DNA of 22,115 nt from Methanobacterium sp. UBA279 (GTDB lineage: Archaea > Methanobacteriota > Methanobacteria > Methanobacteriales > Methanobacteriaceae). Shown piece after piece: positions 14,078 through 21,053 of the stretch (its first letter is position 1; each line of letters begins with the position of its first letter). The stretch lies in NCBI GenBank assembly GCA_002502855.1, contig DAQK01000013.1, forward strand, positions 1-22,115, given 5' to 3'. Both the position numbers and the translations under genes were made by a program. Below the pieces are notes generated by a model. That model made no database searches. It was not told the origin of the DNA and saw nothing but the letters and a program-made list of their open reading frames with translations.

Positions 14078-15214
14078 ATGTCTCTCAAAGAGTTTATAGT
14101 AAAGGAACTTCCTGAACTACTCGACTTAGAACCTCATAAACTGGAAGAGTCCTATAAGAAGGGTAACCTTAAATTTTACCAGAACAGGTTCATCACCGCC
14201 CTGCAATTTAGAAAGGCAGTGGGTAAAATCGAAGCCGGAACCATGGTCTCTCTTGGGGAGGAAATCCAGGTAATCAGGGGATTTCCCAAGATAAGAAGGA
14301 CCCTGATGTTAAAGGAAGCTATAAAATCCCACTTCCAGGGGGAAGTGGCAGTTGAAGAGAAGATGAACGGATACAACGTCCGCATAGCCTTCATAGATCC
14401 GGAAATTGTGGCCTTCACCCGGGGCGGATATGTATGCCCCTACACCACCAAGAAAGCACAGGAACTCATGGATTTAACCCAGTTCTTCCAGGACCATGGA
14501 GATCTGGTGATATGTGGGGAGATGTTGGGGACAAACAACCCTTACGTATCCCATTACTACCCGGAGATAGGGGAACTGGGCTTTAGAATATTCGATGTAA
14601 GGGAAAAACTCACCGGGAAACCATTACCTGTAAGTCAAAAGAGAGAACTACTGAATGAATATAATCTACCACCAGTTAACCTATTGGGGGTTTACTCCGT
14701 TGAAGATGCTCCCACTAAAATATTAGAACTGGTTAAGGATCTGGGGGAAAATGGAAGAGAGGGCGTGGTTATGAAGGATCCCCAGATGGAGATACCACCA
14801 CTTAAGTACACCTCCTCCCAGGCCCATGATGATGAACTGGTATACGCCTTTAAATTCCCCTTCGATCTTGGTCAACCATTCTTCTTCAGCAGAGTAGTCA
14901 GGGAAGGCTTCCAGTCGTATGAGATGCAGGAATCAGAAGAGGAAATGAAACAAAGAGCCCAAAGACTGGGAGAATCAATATTATACCCCATGGTGCAGAC
15001 TATAAAACATGTTTCCACCCATGAAGTTGCCGGGGAAGACCTGACGATGGATGCCGAGAGTCCGGAGGAAGTAGAAGAGTTTTTAAGGCACCTCCGCGAT
15101 TTAGGTGTGGTGGCAGTTCTGATAAAATATGAGGATGGAAAGGCATTTATAAGAAAAGTACATCAATCAACCACTGATAAAATAACCAACTACCTTAACG
15201 GTGGATTGTATTAA
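14078..15214 (+). CDS. ATP-dependent RNA ligase, archaeal Rnl3 (Pab1020 / MthRnl) family
   Basis: Joins or circularises single-stranded RNA through lysyl-AMP and RNA-adenylate intermediates. The length of 378 and domain order match the characterised Methanothermobacter enzyme MthRnl, whose nucleotidyl lysine is about residue 97. Here the motif I Lys95 lies in VEEKMNGYNVRIAF. Later motifs visible are CGEMLGTNNPYV near 147 (motif III/IIIa region), GREGVVMKDP near 227 (motif IV, EGVVMK) and VYAFKFPF near 250 (motif V, lysine in FKF). A C-terminal dimerisation-type helical region (EEMKQRAQRLGESILYP) follows. The true cellular substrate of this family is not settled. It sits between the CBS gene block and pheA. 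Confidence 0.92.
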   Translation: MSLKEFIVKELPELLDLEPHKLEESYKKGNLKFYQNRFITALQFRKAVGKIEAGTMVSLGEEIQVIRGFPKIRRTLMLKEAIKSHFQGEVAVEEKMNGYNVRIAFIDPEIVAFTRGGYVCPYTTKKAQELMDLTQFFQDHGDLVICGEMLGTNNPYVSHYYPEIGELGFRIFDVREKLTGKPLPVSQKRELLNEYNLPPVNLLGVYSVEDAPTKILELVKDLGENGREGVVMKDPQMEIPPLKYTSSQAHDDELVYAFKFPFDLGQPFFFSRVVREGFQSYEMQESEEEMKQRAQRLGESILYPMVQTIKHVSTHEVAGEDLTMDAESPEEVEEFLRHLRDLGVVAVLIKYEDGKAFIRKVHQSTTDKITNYLNGGLY

Positions 15215-15239
15215 ATAAAATAATGAAATGGTTTTGTTT

Positions 15240-16049
15240 ATGAAAATAGCATTTTTCGGCCCTCCAGGCACGTTTACCGATGAAGCAGCCCTGACTATAG
15301 AGGGAGAGCATATGGCCTTCAACACCATCTCGGAGGTTTTCCAGGCAGTGGATGATGACGAAGCAGACTGTGGAGTGGTTCCCATTGAAAACTCCATAGA
15401 AGGTTCGGTGGGTATAACACTGGATCTGTTGACCCATGATTATGATTTAAAGATAAAGGGAGAGATCATACTCCCGATAAGCCATAATTTCCTGATAAAT
15501 CCCGATGCAGAGTTGGGTGATATTGAAATAGTCTATTCCCATTCACAGGCCCTGTCCCAGTGCCGGAAATTCATCGAAGACCTGAAGGTGGAGATGCGTT
15601 CTGTAACCAGCACATCAAAGGCAGCTGAACTAATTGTGGGGAAAAAATCCTCCGCTGCAATCAGCACCAGGAGAGCGGCAGAGATAAACGGTTTGAAAAT
15701 TGCAGCACGTGATATTCAGGATTATAAGAATAATTTAACCCGGTTTGTAATAATCAGCCGGGAAGACCACGATAAAACTGGTAAGGATAAAACATCCATT
15801 GTGTTTTCCCTTTCAGAAGACAGGCCGGGAGGTTTATATGAAATACTGGGAATTTTCGCCGATTATAACATTAACCTTACCAAGATAGAGTCCAGACCAT
15901 CCAAGGAGAAACTGGGGAGATACATATTCTTCATAGATTTTGAGGGGCATAGGGAGGATCAGATGATCAGAAACATTATAAATATGATTAAACCAAAAGT
16001 AGAATACGTAAAGATTTTTGGTTCATACCCTAAAGAAGGAGATGATTGA
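15240..16049 (+). CDS. pheA: Prephenate dehydratase
   Basis: Converts prephenate to phenylpyruvate for phenylalanine synthesis. 269 residues from ATG 15240: the N-terminal catalytic domain starts MKIAFFGPPGTFTDEAA, and continues with PIENSIEGSVGITLD near 48 and the catalytic Thr in NLTRFVIISR near 165. The C-terminal ACT domain contains the phenylalanine-binding motif ESRPSKEKLGRYIFF near 215. There is no chorismate mutase domain, as is usual in archaea. An in-frame ATG at 15228 would add four residues; neither start has a good ribosome-binding site. It begins 25 bases after the RNA ligase gene and overlaps the next gene by 8 bases, so a three-gene transcript is likely. Confidence 0.93.
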   Translation: MKIAFFGPPGTFTDEAALTIEGEHMAFNTISEVFQAVDDDEADCGVVPIENSIEGSVGITLDLLTHDYDLKIKGEIILPISHNFLINPDAELGDIEIVYSHSQALSQCRKFIEDLKVEMRSVTSTSKAAELIVGKKSSAAISTRRAAEINGLKIAARDIQDYKNNLTRFVIISREDHDKTGKDKTSIVFSLSEDRPGGLYEILGIFADYNINLTKIESRPSKEKLGRYIFFIDFEGHREDQMIRNIINMIKPKVEYVKIFGSYPKEGDD

Positions 16050-16653
16050 TATAAAATCAGATAAAGAAAAAGTCATCCGAAGTTTGCAGGAACTGGAGTT
16101 TGAGTTTTCACAGGGTAACATCTCAGAGAAGACTTATAACTCCCAAAAAAAAGATTTACAAAGTAAGCTGGAGACTTTGGAAGTAGCTGATAGGGTTAAA
16201 CGATTACAGGGCAGAGGGGAGGTTGAAAAACCCCTGGAATATTGGACAGAGAAGAAAGAAGCCGAAGAAGCTAAACAGGCTAAAGAAGAGCTTATGAAAC
16301 AATTTATCACCTCTTCCAGTCCATCCTACCCTAAAACCAAAACCGCATCAAATGGAAAACAGCGTAAAGCAGTGATATATACTATACTGGCATTAATATT
16401 CGTTACAGGTATAGGATTTGGAGTCTTCCTCATGAAGATACCGTCCGAATCAGCAGCAGCAAACATGACTATAAATCAAAGCGCATTCCCCGTGGTAAAC
16501 AACACCACCAACATGACCAATACAACCACCAGCACCAATAACACAGGACAATCCTCGTCAACGGGTAGAAGTAGTGGCACCAGTACCGGTGGTAGCAGTA
16601 GTACCAATACTCCTACACAACCTACTAACCCAACGACTAATAGTAGCAGATGA
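16042..16653 (+). CDS. Single-pass membrane protein with Asn/Thr/Ser-rich outer tail, unknown function
   Basis: I do not recognise a family for this 203-residue protein. Residues 1-85 are charged and helical with coiled-coil character (DKEKVIRSLQELEFEFSQGN), including ISEKTYNSQKKDLQSKLETL. One membrane helix spans about 109-131, preceded by a basic stretch (NGKQRK), so the N-terminus should be cytoplasmic. The tail, from about 140 to the end, is low complexity in Asn, Thr, Ser and Gly, with about eight N-glycosylation sequons (such as NMT, NQS, NTT), fitting an outer, glycosylated, pseudomurein-facing segment. ATG 16042 overlaps the pheA stop (ATGATTGA), and AAGAAGGA lies just before it. Translational coupling is likely. 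A TTG at 16018 is a weaker alternative. Confidence 0.7.
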   Translation: MIDIKSDKEKVIRSLQELEFEFSQGNISEKTYNSQKKDLQSKLETLEVADRVKRLQGRGEVEKPLEYWTEKKEAEEAKQAKEELMKQFITSSSPSYPKTKTASNGKQRKAVIYTILALIFVTGIGFGVFLMKIPSESAAANMTINQSAFPVVNNTTNMTNTTTSTNNTGQSSSTGRSSGTSTGGSSSTNTPTQPTNPTTNSSR

Positions 16654-16666
16654 TAAAATCCAGAAT

Positions 16667-16693
16667 TTCCTTTTTTTTATTAAAATTTTTTTT
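16667..16693 (+). terminator. Oligo-T terminator after the RNA ligase-pheA-membrane protein genes
   Basis: Two T8 tracts within 45 bases of the stop codon mark a probable transcript end. Confidence 0.5.
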
Positions 16694-16781
16694 AAACTAT
16701 ATAAAGATTTAATTACAATAAAAAAATTAATATGATCTAATCGCTTTTAAAAATTCGTTTACATTAATTCAAGGTGAATCT

Positions 16782-17318
16782 ATGAAAAAATACCCAATTT
16801 TTTTAGTGTTAGTCATATTGACCTTGGTTATTTTAGCCTCCGGGTGTGTTACCGATGATGAGGCCAACCAGACCAAATCTTATTCTGGAAACAACGTTTC
16901 ATTCACCTATAATGGAACGTGGGATATAGCAAACACCACGGCACCCAATGCAGTAGTTGCAGTGGGGGATCCTTCCACAGTAGATGCTCGAAATAACCCA
17001 TCTACCTTCGTGCTTATCCAGAAACCGAATGATACAGAGGGTAAGGATTTGGAGGCAGTTTACACAGAAAATTATGCACAACTCTTTAACAACACAACTA
17101 ATCGACGTATTTCAGAGGCCAACATCACAGTGAATAATAATAAAGCCTTTGAAAATGTTTACATAACTAATTACGGCGGTTATGAAACCCAGATGAGGGC
17201 GGTGTGGGTTTCACAGAATGGAGTGATATACGTGATTCTCTGCGGCACCATCCCTAACAACTTTGAAAAAGAGCAGAGCAACTTTGATCTGGTTATAAAC
17301 AGCTTTAAAGTTCTCTAA
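16782..17318 (+). CDS. PsbP-like secreted lipoprotein
   Basis: 178 residues with a signal peptide (KKYPIFLVLVILTLVILAS) and a lipobox-like LASGC with Cys22 as the likely lipid-attached residue. The mature domain (YSGNNVSFTYNGTWDIAN, then FVLIQKPN and a C-terminal NFDLVINSFKVL) resembles the PsbP/DUF1795-like fold common among methanogen surface lipoproteins. Several N-x-T/S sequons suggest glycosylation. Function is unknown. Ribosome-binding site AAGGTGA at 16771-16777 fixes ATG 16782. The TATA-like CTATATAAAG near 16698-16707 would give it a separate promoter from the preceding operon. Confidence 0.75.
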   Translation: MKKYPIFLVLVILTLVILASGCVTDDEANQTKSYSGNNVSFTYNGTWDIANTTAPNAVVAVGDPSTVDARNNPSTFVLIQKPNDTEGKDLEAVYTENYAQLFNNTTNRRISEANITVNNNKAFENVYITNYGGYETQMRAVWVSQNGVIYVILCGTIPNNFEKEQSNFDLVINSFKVL

Positions 17319-17614
17319 GTAAGAATTTTTTTCCTTTTATTTTTGGATTCATTCCCAATTTTTTTATAGGGTAGTGCATATTATATATAAGAAGAAGTAA
17401 TAGATCAATATTTGTTAGAGTATCATTTTATGTGGAACAGATTTACACCTTTAGATATATCTTGCTTTTATTTTAGCGTTATCTTATAACTATCAAATAA
17501 GTACAAAAAAATAGGCGCTAAATCTGTCTATTCAGGGATTGACTATTAAATGATATTATTTAATATTTATCGCGCAGGTCCGCCTGCGACTTTTTGGAAA
17601 AAGGAGGAATGTGA
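17319..17614 (+). promoter_or_regulatory. Long leader/promoter region of the KH-domain gene
   Basis: No gene is seen in these 296 bases. T tracts at 17326-17344 end the lipoprotein transcript. TATA-like ATTATATATAAG lies near 17379-17390 and a second, TTTAATATTTAT, near 17559-17570. ACAGATTTA (17437-17445) can pair with TAAATCTGT (17519-17527), and TTTAGCG (17472-17478) with CGCTAAA (17516-17522). The two pairings exclude each other. A GC hairpin, CGCAGG-TCCG-CCTGCG (17573-17588), precedes TTTTT and the strong ribosome-binding site AAGGAGGA. Confidence 0.5.
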
Positions 17615-18112
17615 ATGGTATTACCAGTATGCGATGTCTGTCTCAAGAGCGGAATGCTCTGTCAAGGATGTGAAAACAAGTTAAAGAGTGGTGAAATTAC
17701 TCAGATGGATTTAGACATTGCAAAAATACTATACCGGGTTGGTGATGGAAAGATAGGGTTTAAAAAGACCATAGAAATCGGTGATATGGTCATTATCGTT
17801 ACCGAGAAGGATCAGATTGGTAAACTCATAGGTAAAAGCGGAAAGATCGTCCGGGAAATATCCAGGGTTATAGGAAAGAAAGTAAGAGTCGTGGGCGAAA
17901 ACTCAGATCTACGCTCAGTAGCCAGGGATATACTTGCCCCAGCCAGGATATCAGGTATCAACATAGTCTATGGTAAGGATGGCCAGGAAAAATATAAAAT
18001 CCGAGTCATGAGGGAAGACTCCCGAAGGATACCCGGAAAATTAGACGTCTTAAACAACATAATCCAGGAATTGACATCTGAAAAAACTCTTGTAGTGGTG
18101 GATAGGAGATAA
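17615..18112 (+). CDS. Zn-finger / KH-domain RNA-binding protein (NusA-like)
   Basis: A 165-residue archaeal RNA-binding protein. The N-terminus has a four-cysteine cluster, C-x2-C-x6-C-x2-C (Cys6, Cys9, Cys16, Cys19), likely to bind zinc. A central KH domain has the RNA-binding loop LIGKSGKIVREISRVIGKKV, with GKSG at residues 73-76. The C-terminal half (ILAPARISGINIVYGKDGQE) resembles the second KH region of archaeal NusA-like factors, which I recall as the usual label. It lacks the NusA S1 domain and is distinct from the small two-KH archaeal NusA by its Cys cluster. It may bind rRNA, mRNA or nascent RNA. The long structured leader upstream fits autoregulation. Confidence 0.75.
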   Translation: MVLPVCDVCLKSGMLCQGCENKLKSGEITQMDLDIAKILYRVGDGKIGFKKTIEIGDMVIIVTEKDQIGKLIGKSGKIVREISRVIGKKVRVVGENSDLRSVARDILAPARISGINIVYGKDGQEKYKIRVMREDSRRIPGKLDVLNNIIQELTSEKTLVVVDRR

Positions 18113-18152
18113 TTTTTTTCTATTACTAGTATAACCCTATTTTTATTTTTTT
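18113..18152 (+). terminator. Oligo-T terminator after the KH gene
   Basis: T7 directly follows the stop codon and a T5-A-T7 stretch follows within 40 bases, so the KH transcript probably ends before coaBC. Confidence 0.5.
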
Positions 18153-18175
18153 AAAAACAAAAAATTGTTGATCCC

Positions 18176-19330
18176 ATGAATGTTGTGCTCTGTGTTACCG
18201 GAAGTGTGGCTGCAGTAGAGGCAGTTAAACTGGCAAGGGAACTTAGAAGGCATGATATTCATGTCAAATGTTTCATGAGCGACGCGGCTTGTGAGATAAT
18301 ACACCCCCATGCCATGGAATTCGCCACTGGAGAGGAAGTGGTGTTAGGCCTTACAGGTCAAATAGAGCATGTGAAGTATGCTCGGGCAGACCTGATACTG
18401 GTGGCACCGGCCACTGCTAACGTCATCAGCAAACTGGCCTATAAAATAGCAGACAACCCCATCAGTACCCTGCTAGTCACAGCTTTTGGCTACGAGACCC
18501 CTATAGTTTTTGTCCCTTCCATGCACCATTCCATGTACCATGCAGTGAAAGAGAATATTTCTAAGCTTAAAGAGGAAGGAATAACCTTCATAAAGCCTAA
18601 AGTAGAGGAAAATAAGGCCAAATTTCCTGATATGAATGATATAGTACTGAATGTTTTAAGAGAAACTTCCGCAGGCGATCTCAGGGGCAAAAAGGTACTC
18701 ATCAGTACCGGGGCCACCTACGAAAAGGTGGATGAGTTCCGGGGAATAACCAACCTGAGCTCCGGTAAAACCGGTGTGGAACTGGCCAGGGAAGCCTTTA
18801 TCAGGGGAGCAAAGGTAACTTTAATTTGTGGAAGGATGAGTGTAGGTGTACCTCGTATTTTTGATGTGATTGAGGTGGAGTCTGTGGCAGACATGCAGGA
18901 AGCTATAAGGAAACATGTTCCAACATGTGATGTGTTCATTTCCGCAGCCGCAGTTTCTGATTTCAGACCAGTAAGGGATGAGGGAATTACTAAGATTTCA
19001 TCATCTGAGGACCTGATCTTGAAACTGGAAAGAGCCCCTAAGATAATCAAGGAAGTAAAAAAATTAAATCCTGAAATCTTCCTGGTTGGTTTTAAAGCAG
19101 AATATGGCAAGTCAGAAGAGGACATTGTAAGTTCAGCCCGGGAAAGGATGAAAGAATCAGGGGCAGACCTCATGGTGGCCAACGATGTCTATAAAGAGGG
19201 TGCTGGCTTTGGTTCTGATAGTAATGAAGTTTTAATTATTGATGATGATGTTTTAAAGGTCCATCTAACTTCTAAAAGGGAGATTGCAGGGAAGATTTTG
19301 GATAAAGTTACGAAAAACTCCAACCTTTAA
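18176..19330 (+). CDS. coaBC: Phosphopantothenoylcysteine decarboxylase / phosphopantothenate-cysteine ligase (CoaBC)
   Basis: Two steps of coenzyme A synthesis in one chain: CoaB joins cysteine to 4'-phosphopantothenate, and CoaC decarboxylates the product with FMN. CoaC is about residues 1-170: flavin loop CVTGSVAAVEAVKLAREL, catalytic-type His65 (GQIEHVKYARADLILVAPAT) and LVAPATANVISKLAY. CoaB is about 180-384: ITNLSSGKTGVELA, ISAAAVSDF near 258, and VGFKAEYG near 305. Bacterial CoaC has PxMN-xxMY near the substrate; here it is PSMHHSMY, so the Asn is His. The length of 384 is normal. No ribosome-binding site is evident before ATG 18176. The stop codon overlaps that of convergent flpA. Confidence 0.93.
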   Translation: MNVVLCVTGSVAAVEAVKLARELRRHDIHVKCFMSDAACEIIHPHAMEFATGEEVVLGLTGQIEHVKYARADLILVAPATANVISKLAYKIADNPISTLLVTAFGYETPIVFVPSMHHSMYHAVKENISKLKEEGITFIKPKVEENKAKFPDMNDIVLNVLRETSAGDLRGKKVLISTGATYEKVDEFRGITNLSSGKTGVELAREAFIRGAKVTLICGRMSVGVPRIFDVIEVESVADMQEAIRKHVPTCDVFISAAAVSDFRPVRDEGITKISSSEDLILKLERAPKIIKEVKKLNPEIFLVGFKAEYGKSEEDIVSSARERMKESGADLMVANDVYKEGAGFGSDSNEVLIIDDDVLKVHLTSKREIAGKILDKVTKNSNL

Positions 19331-20001
19331 AAAGAAACCTCACAAACAAAGGCCATATGATCCTTCTCATAGGGCTCTAAATCTATCTTTTCCAGCACCC
19401 GGAAACCAGCTGTTTTTAACCTTGATTCTTCCTCGCGATAAATCTCTTCCGGATTTCTGGTCACGTCGATGCTCCTGGCCTTCAGCATCAAAAAACCCAC
19501 ACCATCTTCTTTTAAAAACAGTCGCATGTTTTCCATGAATATCTCCGTCTGGTTGGGCTGGGCCACATCCGAGTAAATTATATCCGCCTTCTCCACCAGG
19601 TGCAAGTAATTACGTGGTTTGGTAGCGTCATCCAGTATCGGAATCAGGTTAGGACGTATCTGGGATAGATCCACCAGTTTACGCATCATCAGGGGGGAGA
19701 ACTCCACACAGTAGACCAGGCCATCTGGCGTGATATCTGAAATATGGGAGGGTGTGGTACCGGTAGAAGCTCCCAAATAAATTATCTTGGAGTTATCATG
19801 GAATGGAAATGTTTTTAACCCGTTTAGTAGGGCGGCTGCTAGTTTTGACCGTCGGGGATTCCACAGGCGATATTCCCTGCCCCTGCTTTCCACCAGTTTT
19901 TCCCCGTAAACCTGCTCGCCAGGGGTGAGGTTGCAGGTGGCCAGCTGGCCATCAAATTGATACACCGATGGGAAATCGTTCCATTTTCTTATGGTTTCCA
20001 T
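19327..20001 (-). CDS. flpA: Fibrillarin, rRNA/tRNA 2'-O-methyltransferase
   Basis: SAM-dependent methyltransferase of the C/D box sRNP, acting with Nop5 and L7Ae to methylate ribose 2'-OH in rRNA and tRNA. 224 residues, normal for archaea: WNPRRSKLAAALLNGL near 47, SAM motif IYLGASTGTTPSHISDI at 74-90, YCVEFSPLMMRKLVDL near 97, PILDDATKPRNY near 121, and the catalytic-type Asp145 (YSDVAQPNQ) and Lys174 (LMLKARSID). ATG 20001 has GAGGT about 11 bases upstream. Two tandem TATA-bearing repeats lie just before it. The usual partner nop5 is encoded upstream on the same strand, but here a CPBP protease gene separates the two. Confidence 0.97.
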   Translation of the reverse strand: METIRKWNDFPSVYQFDGQLATCNLTPGEQVYGEKLVESRGREYRLWNPRRSKLAAALLNGLKTFPFHDNSKIIYLGASTGTTPSHISDITPDGLVYCVEFSPLMMRKLVDLSQIRPNLIPILDDATKPRNYLHLVEKADIIYSDVAQPNQTEIFMENMRLFLKEDGVGFLMLKARSIDVTRNPEEIYREEESRLKTAGFRVLEKIDLEPYEKDHMAFVCEVSF

Positions 20002-20022
20002 TTATTTTTTTTACCTCTGGGT

Positions 20023-20082
20023 TATATTTACCATTACTTTTTTATAAATCAGGAGTATATTTACCATTCCTTTTTTATAAAT
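20023..20082 (-). repeat. Duplicated 27-base promoter element upstream of flpA
   Basis: Copies at 20023-20049 and 20056-20082 match at 26 of 27 positions, with a 33-base period. On the minus strand each starts ATTTATAAAAAA, a good archaeal TATA box, followed by GGTAAATATA. The proximal TATA box is about 40 bases upstream of the flpA start, so both copies could fire. Confidence 0.75.
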
Positions 20083-20090
20083 TATTTCAA

Positions 20091-20957
20091 TCAATCGTAA
20101 TAGAGATTTTCAGGAATTCCATCATAAACTTCCTGGAAGTAGGGAGGTCGCCAGTACCTCTGTGGCCAGTTTCTGTAAAGGAAATACAATATGATTATAA
20201 TAGAAACGGTTAAGAGAAAAATAGCCACTTCTAAGCTGTGACTGGCCACTGTACTCCCTGGGCTGAAGCTTGTCAAAATCTCGAAACCATAGGCCAGCAG
20301 GTTATTGGTAATATGGGCTAATATGGGCACCAGGATGCTGGCGGTTTTAATGTACAGGATGCACATCACAACTGCGAATATGAATGCTCCTATTATATCC
20401 GCGTGGAATAATGCGAAGATAATGGAGGAAGCCAGTATGGCCCATTTGATACCCCACTTGATGGTGAAACGGTGCAGCATAACTCCTCTAAATAGGATTT
20501 CCTCCACGATGGGGGCGATGATAACTGCTACAATGAATTCAATGTAATTGAGGATGGGAGCAAGTGGTGTTTCACTTTGATTGTAGAAAAGACTGGTTGA
20601 TGGAAGTTCATTTAATATAGTAGGATCTATTATGGAGAGAATATATCGACTGAGTTCACCAAGGCCCAATGACAGTATTATCACACCAAAAATTATGATG
20701 AACAGGTAAAACCAGTTATAATTAGGGGGTAAATGTCCGAAGAACTTTTCACTGTTCATCTTTACCCGGTGAAAATTCCTGATGATCCAGAGGGATATGA
20801 TACCATAAAATAGAAAACTGACGACCACATCAACCTCTGCCTCGGCAACTAGATTAGTAGTTCCAGCATATAGAAAAACCGCAAGAATAAAAAATAAGAT
20901 CAACCACAAAAAGAGATAACGTACTTTTATATGTTCAAATACAGCTTCATTAACCAT
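20091..20957 (-). CDS. CPBP family intramembrane metalloprotease (CAAX/Abi type)
   Basis: Membrane-embedded protease family of Rce1. 288 residues with about eight hydrophobic segments. The three signature motifs are visible: EEILFRG near 165 (E-E-x3-R), FALFHAD near 194 with a conserved His, and HITNN near 228 (H-x3-N). An N-terminal segment of about 20 residues (NEAVFEHIKVRY) precedes the first helix, and the C-terminus ends in a short cytoplasmic tail. ATG 20957 follows AAGGAAGA; a TTG at 20984 would add nine residues. The substrate is unknown; archaeal roles range from protein processing to immunity-linked functions in bacteria. It lies between nop5 and flpA on the same strand and could be co-transcribed with nop5. 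Confidence 0.85.
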   Translation of the reverse strand: MVNEAVFEHIKVRYLFLWLILFFILAVFLYAGTTNLVAEAEVDVVVSFLFYGIISLWIIRNFHRVKMNSEKFFGHLPPNYNWFYLFIIIFGVIILSLGLGELSRYILSIIDPTILNELPSTSLFYNQSETPLAPILNYIEFIVAVIIAPIVEEILFRGVMLHRFTIKWGIKWAILASSIIFALFHADIIGAFIFAVVMCILYIKTASILVPILAHITNNLLAYGFEILTSFSPGSTVASHSLEVAIFLLTVSIIIILYFLYRNWPQRYWRPPYFQEVYDGIPENLYYD

Positions 20958-21053
20958 GAAATCTTCCTTTATTGAATGATACAATCCTCTTTAATGAAAT
21001 CTTTTCTTTATAGAATAATTGGATATCCCTCATAAAATAGTATACAAATTATC
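20958..21053 (-). other. nop5-CPBP intergenic gap with a short near-repeat
   Basis: There is no gene. ATGAAATCTT followed by a T-rich stretch occurs at about 20956 and again at about 20994, a 38-base period, again placing a partly repeated segment beside a start codon. No minus-strand T tract follows nop5, so read-through into the protease gene is possible. Confidence 0.3.

Noticed and set aside
17454..17461. Palindrome GATATATC
   Set aside because: An 8-base palindrome of A and T is expected by chance in this AT-rich gap.
17437..17588. A named riboswitch class in the KH gene leader
   Set aside because: No known aptamer consensus could be recognised; only generic pairings are visible.
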